Below, piece by piece: positions 9,223 through 18,527 of a stretch of 64,000 nucleotides of DNA (position 1 is the first letter of the stretch; every line of letters begins with the position of its first letter). Origin of the DNA: SIG291 sp045543455 (lineage in GTDB: Bacteria > Bacillota > Clostridia > Lachnospirales > Lachnospiraceae). A model generated the notes under the pieces. That model had not been told where the DNA came from. It saw only the letters and a list, made by a program, of their open reading frames with translations, and searched no databases. The stretch covers positions 1 to 64,000 of the forward strand of contig JAZQMK010000014.1 in the NCBI GenBank assembly GCA_045543455.1. The letters run 5' to 3'. Position numbers and translations under genes: made by a program.

Positions 9223-9251
9223 ATTGTAGAATTTAAGCTAGCTACCATTAA

Positions 9252-9289
9252 GAAGGCGATTATCATTCGCTGTACCCGGTATTGCCTTT
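9252..9289 (-). other. Structured segment downstream of the kdpE-like gene
   Basis: AAGGC (9253-9257) pairs with GCCTT (9284-9288), and two small hairpins (GCGA/TCGC and TACC/GGTA) can form between them, giving a possible three-way junction. It lies just after the response regulator stop at 9310. It lacks a U-run, so it may be a processing or attenuation structure rather than a simple terminator. Confidence 0.3.
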
Positions 9290-9309
9290 AATTACATTAT
9301 TTTTAATAC

Positions 9310-10008
9310 TTATTCAACCTTCAGCATCCGATAACCTACTCCTATATGCGTCTGAATATACTGTAGTGATTCCGTACCTATTTCTATTTTCTTTCTAAGT
9401 GTTGACATAAACACTCTTAAAGATGCTATATCATCATCCCAGCTCCTACCCCATATTTTCTGTGTAATAAAGGTATGTGTCAAAACTTTTCCGACATTTT
9501 GTGATAACAAGCAAAGCAATTTATACTCAATAGGTGTCAAATGCAGTTCTTCCTCATCCAAATAGGCACTTCCTGCTGCATAATCCACCTTTAATTTGCC
9601 ATTCCTGAATACGGATTCATTCGCATTATTTGCCTGCATCATAGCAAGTCTGCGGGAAGTTACACGAAGTCTTGCAAGCAATTCCTCAACAGAAAAAGGC
9701 TTTGTCAAATAATCATCTGCTCCGTTATCAAGTGCCTCTATTTTATCTGAGTCTTCACTTCTTGCACTTATAACAATTATCGGCATATTGGACCATGTCC
9801 TAATCTTTTTAATCACTTCAACGCCATCCATATCTGGAAGTCCTAAATCAAGCAATACAATATCTGGATTATAGGTTGATACCTGAAGAATGGCTTCTTC
9901 TCCTGTTTCTGCTACAATATATTTATAATTATGTGCTTTTAGCGTGGTAGACATTAAATTTCTGACGGATTTATCGTCCTCTACCACCAATATTTGAAGT
10001 TTATTCAT
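9310..10008 (-). CDS. kdpE: KdpE-like OmpR-family response regulator
   Basis: 232 residues from the ATG at 10008. The receiver domain has the acidic pair EDD near residue 10, the phosphoacceptor Asp in DIVLLDLGLPDMDG near 54, and a conserved Lys in LTKPFS near 104. The C-terminal winged helix is of the OmpR/PhoB type and ends in the typical GVGYRM. It follows the KdpD-like kinase with an 8-base overlap. No kdpFABC is nearby; the adjacent genes are Ktr/Trk K+ uptake subunits, so the regulator may act on those. The name follows domain similarity and pairing with a KdpD-like kinase. Confidence 0.82.
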   Translation of the reverse strand: MNKLQILVVEDDKSVRNLMSTTLKAHNYKYIVAETGEEAILQVSTYNPDIVLLDLGLPDMDGVEVIKKIRTWSNMPIIVISARSEDSDKIEALDNGADDYLTKPFSVEELLARLRVTSRRLAMMQANNANESVFRNGKLKVDYAAGSAYLDEEELHLTPIEYKLLCLLSQNVGKVLTHTFITQKIWGRSWDDDIASLRVFMSTLRKKIEIGTESLQYIQTHIGVGYRMLKVE

Positions 10009-11989
10009 CAATTCTCACCTCTTCCAATGGTAATGTAAATGTAAAATTACAACCCTGTGGCTGATTATCTGTCAACATTATCTCTCCTCCGTGTGCATTG
10101 ATTATGGACTTACAAAGAGCAAGACCAAGTCCCAAGCTTCGACGACTGTCCGCAACCTTATTCTCTCCTATATAAAACATATCAAAAACACGGGGTTTTA
10201 TTTCCTGAGGTATCCCTGGACCATTATCAATTACACTAACCGCAATATCATTTCCATCTTTTTTAGCGGTGATGTATATAAGCGTGCCATACGGCGTATA
10301 CTTAATTGCATTTTCTACTAAATTAATTATTACCTGAACAATCAGTTTTGCATCCATCTTTGCAAGTAGTAATTCATCCTCACAACAAACCTCTATATGG
10401 TGCCTGTTACTTTTCTGTCTGATATGTGTCAATGCTTCACTTATAATCTCATCCATAAGCTGTATGGACACATTAAAATTCATTCTTCCTTCTTCTATCC
10501 TTGTAACAGAAAGTAGATTTTCCACAATACCGATAAGCCACTGAGAATCATCAAAAATTTCCTTAAATATTTGCTCTCTCATATCTGCATCCAATGTTTC
10601 ATAATTCATAAGTACATTCTCTGCATTTCCTGAGATTGCAGTAAGCGGTGTACGCAAATCATGTGAAATTGCACGAAGAAGATTTGCTCGTAACTGTTCG
10701 TTCTTAGCTAGCACCGCTGCCATTTCCTTTTCCTTAACATTGCGATTGTTATCCATTGCCAGTGCACATTCGCCAATAATAGATAACAACATACCGTTTT
10801 CAAAAGAATCCAGTTTCTTTTCAACATAAATACCTATAACTCCATAAACTCTATCATAACTGTGTATGGCAAGATATAAGCACCTTGCATTTGTATACAC
10901 ATCTGTTGTTGCACCACCTCTACGGCGATTTATATACACCCATCGTGCCGCGTTATACTCTAACTCTGAAAACATTTCACCACTATTTGCTTCGGATTCC
11001 ACTAGAAACAAAATCCCTTTAGACAGTGTTTCTTCTTTAACAGTATATACTACAACTGAGCGATTTAATAATTTCATTAGTTGTGTTGCAGTAATGTTAA
11101 TAATATCTTCATCGCTCTTTGCTTTTTGTAAAAGCAGGTTCGTATCAAGTAACACTTTGGTCCGAAATGCGTTCTGTGCTGACATCTTGGCATGTAGCTT
11201 CAATTTTGACGCTAAGGTTCCTGTCATAATAGAAACTGCAATCATAATTCCAAAAGTTACTGCGTACCTTGAATCATAAGCATGCAGTGTCAGACGTGGC
11301 TCTGTGAAAAAGAAATTAAATAGTATAACACTCATTAACGAGCCAACAATGCCACATACATATCCTTTGGTAAATAAAGAAATCAACAATACTCCTAAAA
11401 TATATATAGCTATAATATTTGCTTCTGTAAAGCCAAAATGATAAAATACCATTCCTAACAAAGTAATCCCCACAAGAAGAAGCAACATAATACAAATATC
11501 TTTTGGATGGAATATTACCATTTTATGAAATATAGAATCCTCTCCACTATTATATATTGCCCCTATGGTTCCATCTGGTATAATGTGTATATCCAAGTTT
11601 GGTGCAATTTCCGTCAGTTTTTCCGTCAGGGTAGGTTTACTCCAGAAATGTCTACGCTTTATATTGCTTCTTCCAATTACAATCTGAGTAACACCTGATA
11701 TTTTGGCATATTCTGCAATCTGAAAAGACACATCCTCTCCATATGTAATCGCAATCTCTGCCCCAAGTTGTTCTGCCAATTGCATATTACGCTGTAAACG
11801 TTTTTTATCAAAATCATCCATCTTGTCTGCATTTACAGACTTTACATAAAGCGCAGTAAAATGGCTACCAAAGGCGGTTGCCATTTTAGCCGCAGTCTTA
11901 ATTATTTTCATATTAGACGGTGATGCAGACAAACAGACCATTATGTGTTCTGTACCATCTGTACCATTATTTACAGTATCTTTTTTCAT
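10001..11989 (-). CDS. kdpD: KdpD-like sensor kinase lacking the N-terminal KdpD domain
   Basis: 662 residues from the ATG at 11989 (GAAGGAAG site). Order of domains: a universal-stress-protein domain (about 15-140), four transmembrane helices of the DUF4118 type (about 158-260), a GAF-like domain (about 280-405), HisKA with the phosphoacceptor His in AISHDLRTPLTAIS near 441, and an HATPase ending in GLGLALCKSIINAHGG. Full KdpD (about 890 residues) begins with a Walker-motif domain of about 210 residues, absent here. The USP domain contains SAS, exactly 20 residues, then FTALY, the SXS-X20-FTAXY pattern reported for c-di-AMP binding in Staphylococcus aureus KdpD. It probably senses K+ or turgor state through c-di-AMP. 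Confidence 0.85.
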   Translation of the reverse strand: MKKDTVNNGTDGTEHIMVCLSASPSNMKIIKTAAKMATAFGSHFTALYVKSVNADKMDDFDKKRLQRNMQLAEQLGAEIAITYGEDVSFQIAEYAKISGVTQIVIGRSNIKRRHFWSKPTLTEKLTEIAPNLDIHIIPDGTIGAIYNSGEDSIFHKMVIFHPKDICIMLLLLVGITLLGMVFYHFGFTEANIIAIYILGVLLISLFTKGYVCGIVGSLMSVILFNFFFTEPRLTLHAYDSRYAVTFGIMIAVSIMTGTLASKLKLHAKMSAQNAFRTKVLLDTNLLLQKAKSDEDIINITATQLMKLLNRSVVVYTVKEETLSKGILFLVESEANSGEMFSELEYNAARWVYINRRRGGATTDVYTNARCLYLAIHSYDRVYGVIGIYVEKKLDSFENGMLLSIIGECALAMDNNRNVKEKEMAAVLAKNEQLRANLLRAISHDLRTPLTAISGNAENVLMNYETLDADMREQIFKEIFDDSQWLIGIVENLLSVTRIEEGRMNFNVSIQLMDEIISEALTHIRQKSNRHHIEVCCEDELLLAKMDAKLIVQVIINLVENAIKYTPYGTLIYITAKKDGNDIAVSVIDNGPGIPQEIKPRVFDMFYIGENKVADSRRSLGLGLALCKSIINAHGGEIMLTDNQPQGCNFTFTLPLEEVRIDE

Positions 11990-12049
11990 CTGCGTCACTT
12001 CCTTCTTTCCTATGAAATATAATTATATCACATTTTAACTTGTTTTCTA

Positions 12050-12346
12050 CTACTTTTGCAAAATCTGACATATAATACAGTTTTCTAATTCAGAATGAGA
12101 ACTGTCATAAAGTAACACATTGATGTCTTCGTGATGTTCACGAAATCTGCGTATTTCTTCCAAAATTTCCTCATCTGTCAGGGAATTTGTAAGCATAACA
12201 CAAGATGGTTCACATTTTTCGCTTTCCCGTTCGATTGCTCTCCTGTTTTCAACAAAAAATTTATCCAACTTCGTCATCAGAAAAAATCCAAATGAAAACA
12301 TACCTAACATTACCGAAATTAAAATACTACAGCTCCATACATCCAT
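12050..12346 (-). CDS. Small membrane protein of the K+ uptake cluster
   Basis: About 98 residues. One N-terminal transmembrane segment (about 4-26) is followed by a charged cytoplasmic part with ESEKCEPSC and a C-terminal ENCIICQ. It sits between the KtrA/TrkA-like gene and the KdpD-like kinase in one direction, so it may be an accessory or regulatory subunit, but no family is recognised. The start could be the ATG at 12346 or a GTG at 12358; GGTGG favours the ATG. The cysteines could bind metal or respond to redox state (inference). Confidence 0.6.
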   Translation of the reverse strand: MDVWSCSILISVMLGMFSFGFFLMTKLDKFFVENRRAIERESEKCEPSCVMLTNSLTDEEILEEIRRFREHHEDINVLLYDSSHSELENCIICQILQK

Positions 12347-12376
12347 TATGCTCACCACCTTCCTATTTAATCTTCA

Positions 12377-13024
12377 CTATATATGAAAACATTTCTGTAA
12401 TGCCTTATCTTCACCAAGGACTAGCAGGGTTCTGTTTTCCGTTAGAATGGTATCCGGCGTTACTGACACATTTGTCTGCCCATTTTCTTTTACTGCTATA
12501 ATGTTAATATTATATTTTTTACGAATGTCAATCTGCCCAATACTCATTCCTATCCATTCTTTTGGAATAGTAACCTCAAATATGGAATGCAACTCATCCA
12601 GTTCAATATAATCAAGAATATGATTAGATGTATAACGGATGGCCGCCCATTTTGCTACTTGTTTTTCTGGATATACTACTTCATCTGCGCCATTTCGTAA
12701 AAGAAATTTTGCCTGTCCATCTCTCTCTGCACGAGATACAACAAATTTAGCTCCTAATTCTTTCAACAAACAAGTTGTTTCAAGAGAAGATTGAAAATCA
12801 TTTCCAATGGTTACAATGCATACATCATAGTTGTCCACTCCCAATGATCGTAAAAATTCCTCGTTGGTACTATCTCCAATCTGAGCATTTGTCATAATGT
12901 CTATCGTATCGTTTATTCTATCTTCATTATGGTCTACACCCATAACTTGATGCCCTAACTGATACAACTGTAGTGCAATGTGTTTTCCGAACTTTCCAAG
13001 TCCAATCAGTAATATTGATTTCAT
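12377..13024 (-). CDS. KtrA/TrkA-like K+ channel regulatory subunit (RCK)
   Basis: A 215-residue single RCK protein. The Rossmann nucleotide-binding motif GLGKFGKHIA is at residues 8-17, with an Asp ending strand 2 (MGVD), and a C-terminal RCK_C domain starts near residue 148 (VTIPKEWIGMSIGQIDIR). One RCK unit of this size is typical of KtrA/KtrC, which form an octameric gating ring on KtrB and bind ATP/ADP; RCK_C domains can bind c-di-AMP. The gene lies 11 bases after the KtrB/TrkH-like gene and is surely co-transcribed. Confidence 0.88.
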   Translation of the reverse strand: MKSILLIGLGKFGKHIALQLYQLGHQVMGVDHNEDRINDTIDIMTNAQIGDSTNEEFLRSLGVDNYDVCIVTIGNDFQSSLETTCLLKELGAKFVVSRAERDGQAKFLLRNGADEVVYPEKQVAKWAAIRYTSNHILDYIELDELHSIFEVTIPKEWIGMSIGQIDIRKKYNINIIAVKENGQTNVSVTPDTILTENRTLLVLGEDKALQKCFHI

Positions 13025-13035
13025 TCTTTTCTCTC

Positions 13036-14373
13036 CTATCCTACTGTTATTTTTTCCTGAGGCAATTTTGATATTTTTTTCCCATTTCCTGAAAGAGCCG
13101 CGTAAATAAGCGTTAAACCTCCTACTCTTCCAAGGAACATCAGTATCATAAGTATTATCTGTGAAATGCCACCTAACTGTGGTGTAATTCCTAATGTTAA
13201 TCCGACTGTTCCTATCGCTGAAGCAGTTTCAAATAAACATATGGAAAATGGCAGGTCTTCTATGGCACTAATCACTATGGCACCGCCGAAGAAAAAAACA
13301 ATGTACATCATAAAAATAGTAGCTGCATTTTTTATTGCTACATCTTCTATTCTTCTTCCAAACATTTGTGCATCTTCTTTTCGTCTGAAACAAGCCAACG
13401 TATTTGCAAAAAGTACTGCCAGTGTTGTTGTTTTCATACCACCTGCTGTGGATCCAGGCGAACCACCTATCAACATCAACGCAATTACAATTCCTAATCC
13501 AGCTTCTGTCATCATACCAAGATTAGCTGTGTTGAATCCAGCTGTTCTAGGAGTTACTGCCTGAAATAATGAACTAAACACTCGTTCCTTCAACGGCATA
13601 TTTGCAAAATCCCGAAAGAAAAATAATATTGCTGGAAATACGATTAATATTAAGGACGTTGTAAGTATTACCTTAGTCTGCATACGATAATATTTTATTC
13701 GATACTTATTTTTTATAATGTCTTCCCATGTTAAAAATCCGATGCCGCCAATAAAAATTAGTAACATGATCGTTATATTAACAACTGGATGTGATGAGTA
13801 TGCAGTCAGCGAAGCATACTTTAAATTCTCCGTTCCCATCAAATCAAATCCTGCATTACAAAAGGCCGAAATCGAATGAAAAACCGCCATCCAAATTCCC
13901 TTTACTCCAAAATCCTTTATAAAGACCGGCATCATTACTAATGCTGCAATAAATTCAATCATAAATGTTCCCTTTAATACAAATCCTGTTAATCTCACTA
14001 TTCCCCCAACCTTCGGTGCAGCTATTGCTTCTTGCATAACACTTCGCTGCATTAAGGATATTTTTCTGCCAGACAAAAGGGCTATTGATACTGCAACCGT
14101 AATAACACCAAGTCCGCCTATCTGAATGAGAATTAGTATAACGCTCTGTCCAAACCACGACCAATAGCTTGCTGTATCCTGAACTACAAGACCTGTCACA
14201 CATACAGCCGAAGTGGATGTAAATAATGCCTCATTAAAAGGAGTCATCACCTCAGTTTTAGATGATACAGGTAACATTAAAAGCAATGCCCCTATAAAGA
14301 TTACCGCTGCAAATCCAAGAATAATAATCTGAAATGAATTAAACCTGTTCTTTTTATGTACAAAATCTGTCAT
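13036..14373 (-). CDS. KtrB/TrkH-like K+ transporter subunit
   Basis: A 445-residue membrane protein with the four-fold M1-P-M2 repeat of the Trk/Ktr/HKT superfamily. The four filter segments are recognisable by their glycine positions: SAVCVTGLV near residue 53, SAFCNAGFD, TPRTAGFNT and SAIGTVGLT. The length is that of KtrB rather than longer TrkH. TAAGGAG precedes the ATG. With the RCK subunit next door it should form a Ktr-type K+ (possibly Na+-coupled) uptake system in the membrane. Confidence 0.88.
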   Translation of the reverse strand: MTDFVHKKNRFNSFQIIILGFAAVIFIGALLLMLPVSSKTEVMTPFNEALFTSTSAVCVTGLVVQDTASYWSWFGQSVILILIQIGGLGVITVAVSIALLSGRKISLMQRSVMQEAIAAPKVGGIVRLTGFVLKGTFMIEFIAALVMMPVFIKDFGVKGIWMAVFHSISAFCNAGFDLMGTENLKYASLTAYSSHPVVNITIMLLIFIGGIGFLTWEDIIKNKYRIKYYRMQTKVILTTSLILIVFPAILFFFRDFANMPLKERVFSSLFQAVTPRTAGFNTANLGMMTEAGLGIVIALMLIGGSPGSTAGGMKTTTLAVLFANTLACFRRKEDAQMFGRRIEDVAIKNAATIFMMYIVFFFGGAIVISAIEDLPFSICLFETASAIGTVGLTLGITPQLGGISQIILMILMFLGRVGGLTLIYAALSGNGKKISKLPQEKITVG

Positions 14374-14512
14374 AAAACTTCTCCTTATATTCTTTTTTAT
14401 TTATTGTACTATTTCAAACAAAAAGACCGTATTAGAACATCCATTTTAGTATTAAGATTGTATAAAGAAAAACGTTATCTGAGACAACTTTTTCATACTT
14501 AATTTCTCCACA

Positions 14513-14544
14513 CAAAAAGAGCACTTCATTTGAAAGTGCTCTTT
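14513..14544 (-). terminator. Terminator after the SanA-like gene
   Basis: AAAGAGCACTT (14516-14526) and AAGTGCTCTTT (14534-14544) form an 11-base perfect stem with a 7-base loop; on the minus strand the hairpin ends in a T-run. It abuts the stop at 14545. Confidence 0.85.
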
Positions 14545-15228
14545 CTAATCATTCGTCACATTTCCATCCCCGATTATTGGTATTTTATCACCTAAATATG
14601 TTGGCTTAGGTTTAACTATACAATACCCTATATCCTTCACTCTCGCCAAGACTTCTCTTATATCTCTTCCTGTCTGTCCCACATAGGTATTGTCCACTGC
14701 CGCAACACCGTAAGCTTCTATGCCTAATTGTTTAGCAATATACAAAGCTCTGTAAAGATGATAATCTTGTGTTACAATGATAATTTTATCTGCCTCAAAT
14801 ATTTCCTTTGCTCTGTATATGCTTTCGTAGGTAGAAAATCCTGCGTGATCCATAAATACATCTTCTGATGGCACATTATGTTCAGTTGCGTACTTTTTCA
14901 TGGCACCAACCTCATTGTAATCATTTCTACCGTGGTCACCACTCATTAGAAGCTTTGGTGCGGCGCCACCTTCATATAAGGCTACGCCATTTATCAGTCT
15001 GTCCTCTAACATATGGCTTGGAGTGTCCTCGCCCCAGACCATACAGCCTAGGACGAGAATACAATCCACATCACTAAGTTTTTTTGCTTCTTCCATTTCA
15101 ATAATATTTTTTGATACTGATGCTTTTACATATCCGTTAATTAACAAAATGCTAAGCAAACCTATAATCGGTAGTCCCAGTGTTATTAATATTACTCTTT
15201 TAATGTTTATCTTCTTAAATATTTTCAT
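14545..15228 (-). CDS. SanA/DUF218-family membrane-anchored protein
   Basis: 227 residues. One transmembrane segment (about 12-32) is followed by a DUF218/YdcF-type alpha/beta domain with the hallmark DCILVLGCMVWGEDTPS, the LLMSGDHGR loop and the IIIVTQDYHLYRALYIAKQLG segment. SanA-type proteins contribute to envelope barrier function and vancomycin tolerance in enteric bacteria; the biochemical activity is uncertain. It overlaps the end of the ABC permease gene by 14 bases, which suggests co-transcription with the two-component/ABC cluster. Confidence 0.8.
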   Translation of the reverse strand: MKIFKKINIKRVILITLGLPIIGLLSILLINGYVKASVSKNIIEMEEAKKLSDVDCILVLGCMVWGEDTPSHMLEDRLINGVALYEGGAAPKLLMSGDHGRNDYNEVGAMKKYATEHNVPSEDVFMDHAGFSTYESIYRAKEIFEADKIIIVTQDYHLYRALYIAKQLGIEAYGVAAVDNTYVGQTGRDIREVLARVKDIGYCIVKPKPTYLGDKIPIIGDGNVTND

Positions 15229-17758
15229 TTTTCAATGCCTCAATTGGGTTATCCTTTTTAATCTTTCTCATAGAGTATATCATGGTTGTAAATACTACTA
15301 AAAATACACTGGCAGTTGCGATTAGCATTGCCTTTATTGGTAATTTATACGCCATTTCCACTCCATACATTATTGATAAATGTATTCCATATGATATAAG
15401 CACGGACACTGGAAGTCCTAATATAAGCGACTTTGCACCATATAAAATGCATTCAAAATTCATCATTCTATTGAAAGCTTTATTGTCCATACCTATAGAT
15501 TTTAACATTGCAAATTCACGTCTTCTAAGGCTTATGTTTGTTGAAATTGTATTAAATACATTTGCTGCCGCAATAAGTGAAATAAGTGTTATAAATCCAT
15601 AAGAGAATACATTTAATATTATCAAAAGATTCCTATCACTTTCAGCCTGAGCTGCATAATCATACAGATTACTTGAACTTAATGAAAGCTCCTTTAAAAT
15701 ATTTTTTACACTTGTAAAGCTTTCATTGTGATTATCCGACTTCATCAGATAATATATACCTGAACTATCCTCAGTTTCTGGCATAACTACATCCATAAAG
15801 CTTGCAGGATATAAATATGATACTGCATACACATCCATAAAATACGGATGGTCATATAATATTTTGCCACCTTTTATTGTAATCTTTTCATCAGTTGAAT
15901 ATAACTGTATACTTGTTTCTACATTATCTTTCTTAAAGCTGTTAATTGTTATATATTTTTCCTTCTCAGAATCAAACTCCACCGTTCCGTCGCATATTAC
16001 AGCCACAGGATTTTCCTTGTTCATATATACTTCCTTTTCAAGATTATAATCCTTAAGCATTTTTTCATAAGCAACATCATCAACAAAATACACTGCAACC
16101 ATTAACGGATTTCCTTCAAGTATTCTGACTGCATCGTCTGTTAAATATTCTTTTTTAGTGTCAGAAGTATATATATTATATTGAACATAACTCACTTCTG
16201 TTATATTTTTAGCACCTTTTATCTTTTTTAACAGCTCATCTTTTCCTACATTTTTTAACTGTACTTCGTTTGTGATAAATTCCAAATCATAACCGCTTGT
16301 TTCAAAGGCTACATTTGCCGCATCAGTAATATAACTTGTAAATGCTGATGTTGTAACGAAAAGCACAATACTCATAAAAAGACTTACAACTGTAGTAGTG
16401 TATTTTTTCTTATTTCTCTTATAGTATTTAGTTGCAAGCACTCCAGGTAAGCCAAATAGCTTTGCTGTAAGCTTTGATACCTTAACATTTTTATTTTTTA
16501 TTTTAATATCGTTATTTTGGCGAATTGCCTCAATTGCAGTTACCTTAGTTGCTCTCTTTGATGGAAGCCATGCTGAAATCATTACTGTAACAAGTGCAAT
16601 TACAGCTGCTGCAACTATTGAAAACCACGATACGCTAAGCTCCATATCTACAGGGAAGCCAAGACTTCTAAATTTAGGTCCAATAATCATAAGTGTTACG
16701 CCAATTCCACCAATTCCAGAGAGGATACCTAATGGAATTCCCACCACACTTACTGCCAAGGCTTCAAAAAATACCATTTTTCTAACCTGTTTTTTAGTTG
16801 CACCCACTGAAGAAAGTAAGCCAAACTGCTTTGTTCTTTCTGATACGGATATTGAAAATGCATTGTAGATAAGGGATACTGAACCAAACATTATTAATCC
16901 GATTATAATTGCTGAAAGACCACCAACCATGTTGTAAAAGCTGTCATATCTAGATACTCCAAGTGCCATTAAAAGGGTTGTATTAGTATCTCCCTTTAAT
17001 CCATTGTCCTTCATAAAATCATAAATATCTTTTGCATTTTTAAGGCTAAAATATATATCATAGCTTGCATCATCCTTCATAGTACCATCTGCTATTGTAA
17101 TTGCTGTATAACCTGGAGAACTATATAATTCAAAATCTGCTCTTTCATAATAGCCTACGATAGTATATGATTTTTTGCCATCTATAACAAAATCTTCTGC
17201 TGCCTTAACAGGCATTTCACTTTCCTCATCCTCATAATATAATGGATTACTTTGTGTTAATTTTTCTCCATCTCTAAATCTCTTACCAATTTCAAGCTCT
17301 AATACCTCGCCAACCTTATAATACACGCCACCGTTGTATCTTAAATGCTCAGGTAAAAGTATTTCTCCATCATTAGTTGGATATCTTCCTTCTGTAATGT
17401 GAATTGGAAGGACCTCATTAGCATTTTTGCCTGCTGCCATTACGTAAATATATGGCTTAAATCTATTATCAATATTTTCATCCAATGCATAACCGATTTC
17501 TTCTAAATATACCACAGACTCTACTTTGTCATTATTTTTTACCTTTTCATATACAGCGCTGTTAACGCTTAAGGCAGAGCCTAGCCAGTCACCATTGGTA
17601 TATTTGGCTACATTTATAAGGTAATTTAAGAAGCTGCTGGCAATGGTTGTAACTGCGCATATCATTGCTGCAGATAATATTACACCTATAATTGTAACAA
17701 TTGTTCTTACTTTATTTTCCTTTAGAGTATTTAGTGTTACCTTATTGAAAATGTTCAT
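15215..17758 (-). CDS. ABC transporter permease with two FtsX domains
   Basis: An 847-residue permease. The first half has a transmembrane helix near 20-42, an extracytoplasmic domain (about 45-270), and three helices (about 278-400) of an FtsX domain. The second half repeats this layout (helix about 455-480, extracytoplasmic about 485-710, three helices about 715-840). SSVGATKKQVRKMVFFEALA and KSIGMDNKAFNRMMNFECIL are the matching FtsX signatures, so the protein looks like an internal duplication. It overlaps the ATPase gene by one base and belongs to a BceAB/SalXY-like peptide-resistance or signalling transporter. Confidence 0.87.
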   Translation of the reverse strand: MNIFNKVTLNTLKENKVRTIVTIIGVILSAAMICAVTTIASSFLNYLINVAKYTNGDWLGSALSVNSAVYEKVKNNDKVESVVYLEEIGYALDENIDNRFKPYIYVMAAGKNANEVLPIHITEGRYPTNDGEILLPEHLRYNGGVYYKVGEVLELEIGKRFRDGEKLTQSNPLYYEDEESEMPVKAAEDFVIDGKKSYTIVGYYERADFELYSSPGYTAITIADGTMKDDASYDIYFSLKNAKDIYDFMKDNGLKGDTNTTLLMALGVSRYDSFYNMVGGLSAIIIGLIMFGSVSLIYNAFSISVSERTKQFGLLSSVGATKKQVRKMVFFEALAVSVVGIPLGILSGIGGIGVTLMIIGPKFRSLGFPVDMELSVSWFSIVAAAVIALVTVMISAWLPSKRATKVTAIEAIRQNNDIKIKNKNVKVSKLTAKLFGLPGVLATKYYKRNKKKYTTTVVSLFMSIVLFVTTSAFTSYITDAANVAFETSGYDLEFITNEVQLKNVGKDELLKKIKGAKNITEVSYVQYNIYTSDTKKEYLTDDAVRILEGNPLMVAVYFVDDVAYEKMLKDYNLEKEVYMNKENPVAVICDGTVEFDSEKEKYITINSFKKDNVETSIQLYSTDEKITIKGGKILYDHPYFMDVYAVSYLYPASFMDVVMPETEDSSGIYYLMKSDNHNESFTSVKNILKELSLSSSNLYDYAAQAESDRNLLIILNVFSYGFITLISLIAAANVFNTISTNISLRRREFAMLKSIGMDNKAFNRMMNFECILYGAKSLILGLPVSVLISYGIHLSIMYGVEMAYKLPIKAMLIATASVFLVVFTTMIYSMRKIKKDNPIEALKNENI

Positions 17759-18438
17759 TAACGTATCACCTCATCTCTCACAATTTTGCCATCTTCAACA
17801 GCTATAATTCTGTCAGCCTGTAATGCTATGTCTTCATCATGGGTAATTACTATTACTGTCTGATTATATTTTTTATTAGACATTTTTAATAGCTCTACTA
17901 TTTCCTGACTGTTTTTACTGTCTAGGTTACCTGTTGGCTCATCGGCTAAAACTACTGCCGGAGTATTCATAAGTGCACGACCTATAGATACTCTTTGCTG
18001 TTGTCCGCCTGAAAGCTGATTTGGCAAATGTTTTTGTCTCCCTTCTAATTTTAAAATCTCTATTAATTCTTCTAAATATTCTTCGTTAACCTTCTGATTG
18101 TCCATAAGTACAGGAAGTGTTATATTTTCCACCACATTTAAAACAGGTATAAGATTATAAAACTGATAAATAAGTCCTACATGTCTTCTTCTAAATATAG
18201 CAAGTTGTTCATCATTTTGGGCATATACGTCATTGCCGTTCATATATACCTTTCCACTTGTAGGCTTGTCTACGCCACCTAAAATATGTAACAGTGTTGA
18301 CTTACCTGAGCCTGACGGACCAATAATCGCAACAAATTCTCCTTTATTTACGGAAAACGAAACATTATCAAGAGCTTTTACCTGATTTTCTCCTTTTCCA
18401 TATGTTTTACATAGATTTTCCACCTTTAAAATTTCCAT
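17758..18438 (-). CDS. ABC transporter ATPase (MacB/BceA type)
   Basis: 226 residues with all ATPase motifs: Walker A GPSGSGKST (about residues 40-48), Q-loop in YQFYNLIP, signature LSGGQQQRV (about 142-150), Walker B VVLADEPTGNLD and switch His in VITHDED. This is the LolD/MacB/BceA type that powers FtsX-fold permeases, which usually act by mechanical coupling rather than classic transport. AGGAGG precedes the ATG. It lies just downstream of the kinase gene. Confidence 0.92.
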   Translation of the reverse strand: MEILKVENLCKTYGKGENQVKALDNVSFSVNKGEFVAIIGPSGSGKSTLLHILGGVDKPTSGKVYMNGNDVYAQNDEQLAIFRRRHVGLIYQFYNLIPVLNVVENITLPVLMDNQKVNEEYLEELIEILKLEGRQKHLPNQLSGGQQQRVSIGRALMNTPAVVLADEPTGNLDSKNSQEIVELLKMSNKKYNQTVIVITHDEDIALQADRIIAVEDGKIVRDEVIR

Positions 18439-18527
18439 TTTATTGCCTCCTAGCTTTTTTGTTTATAGGCAAATTATAATAGCTTTAAATGACTTTTACG
18501 TGACTTTATTATTACAAAAATGTCACT

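Noticed and set aside
10001..14373. Classical kdp operon
   Set aside because: kdpF, kdpA, kdpB and kdpC are absent; the transporter genes are Ktr/Trk type.
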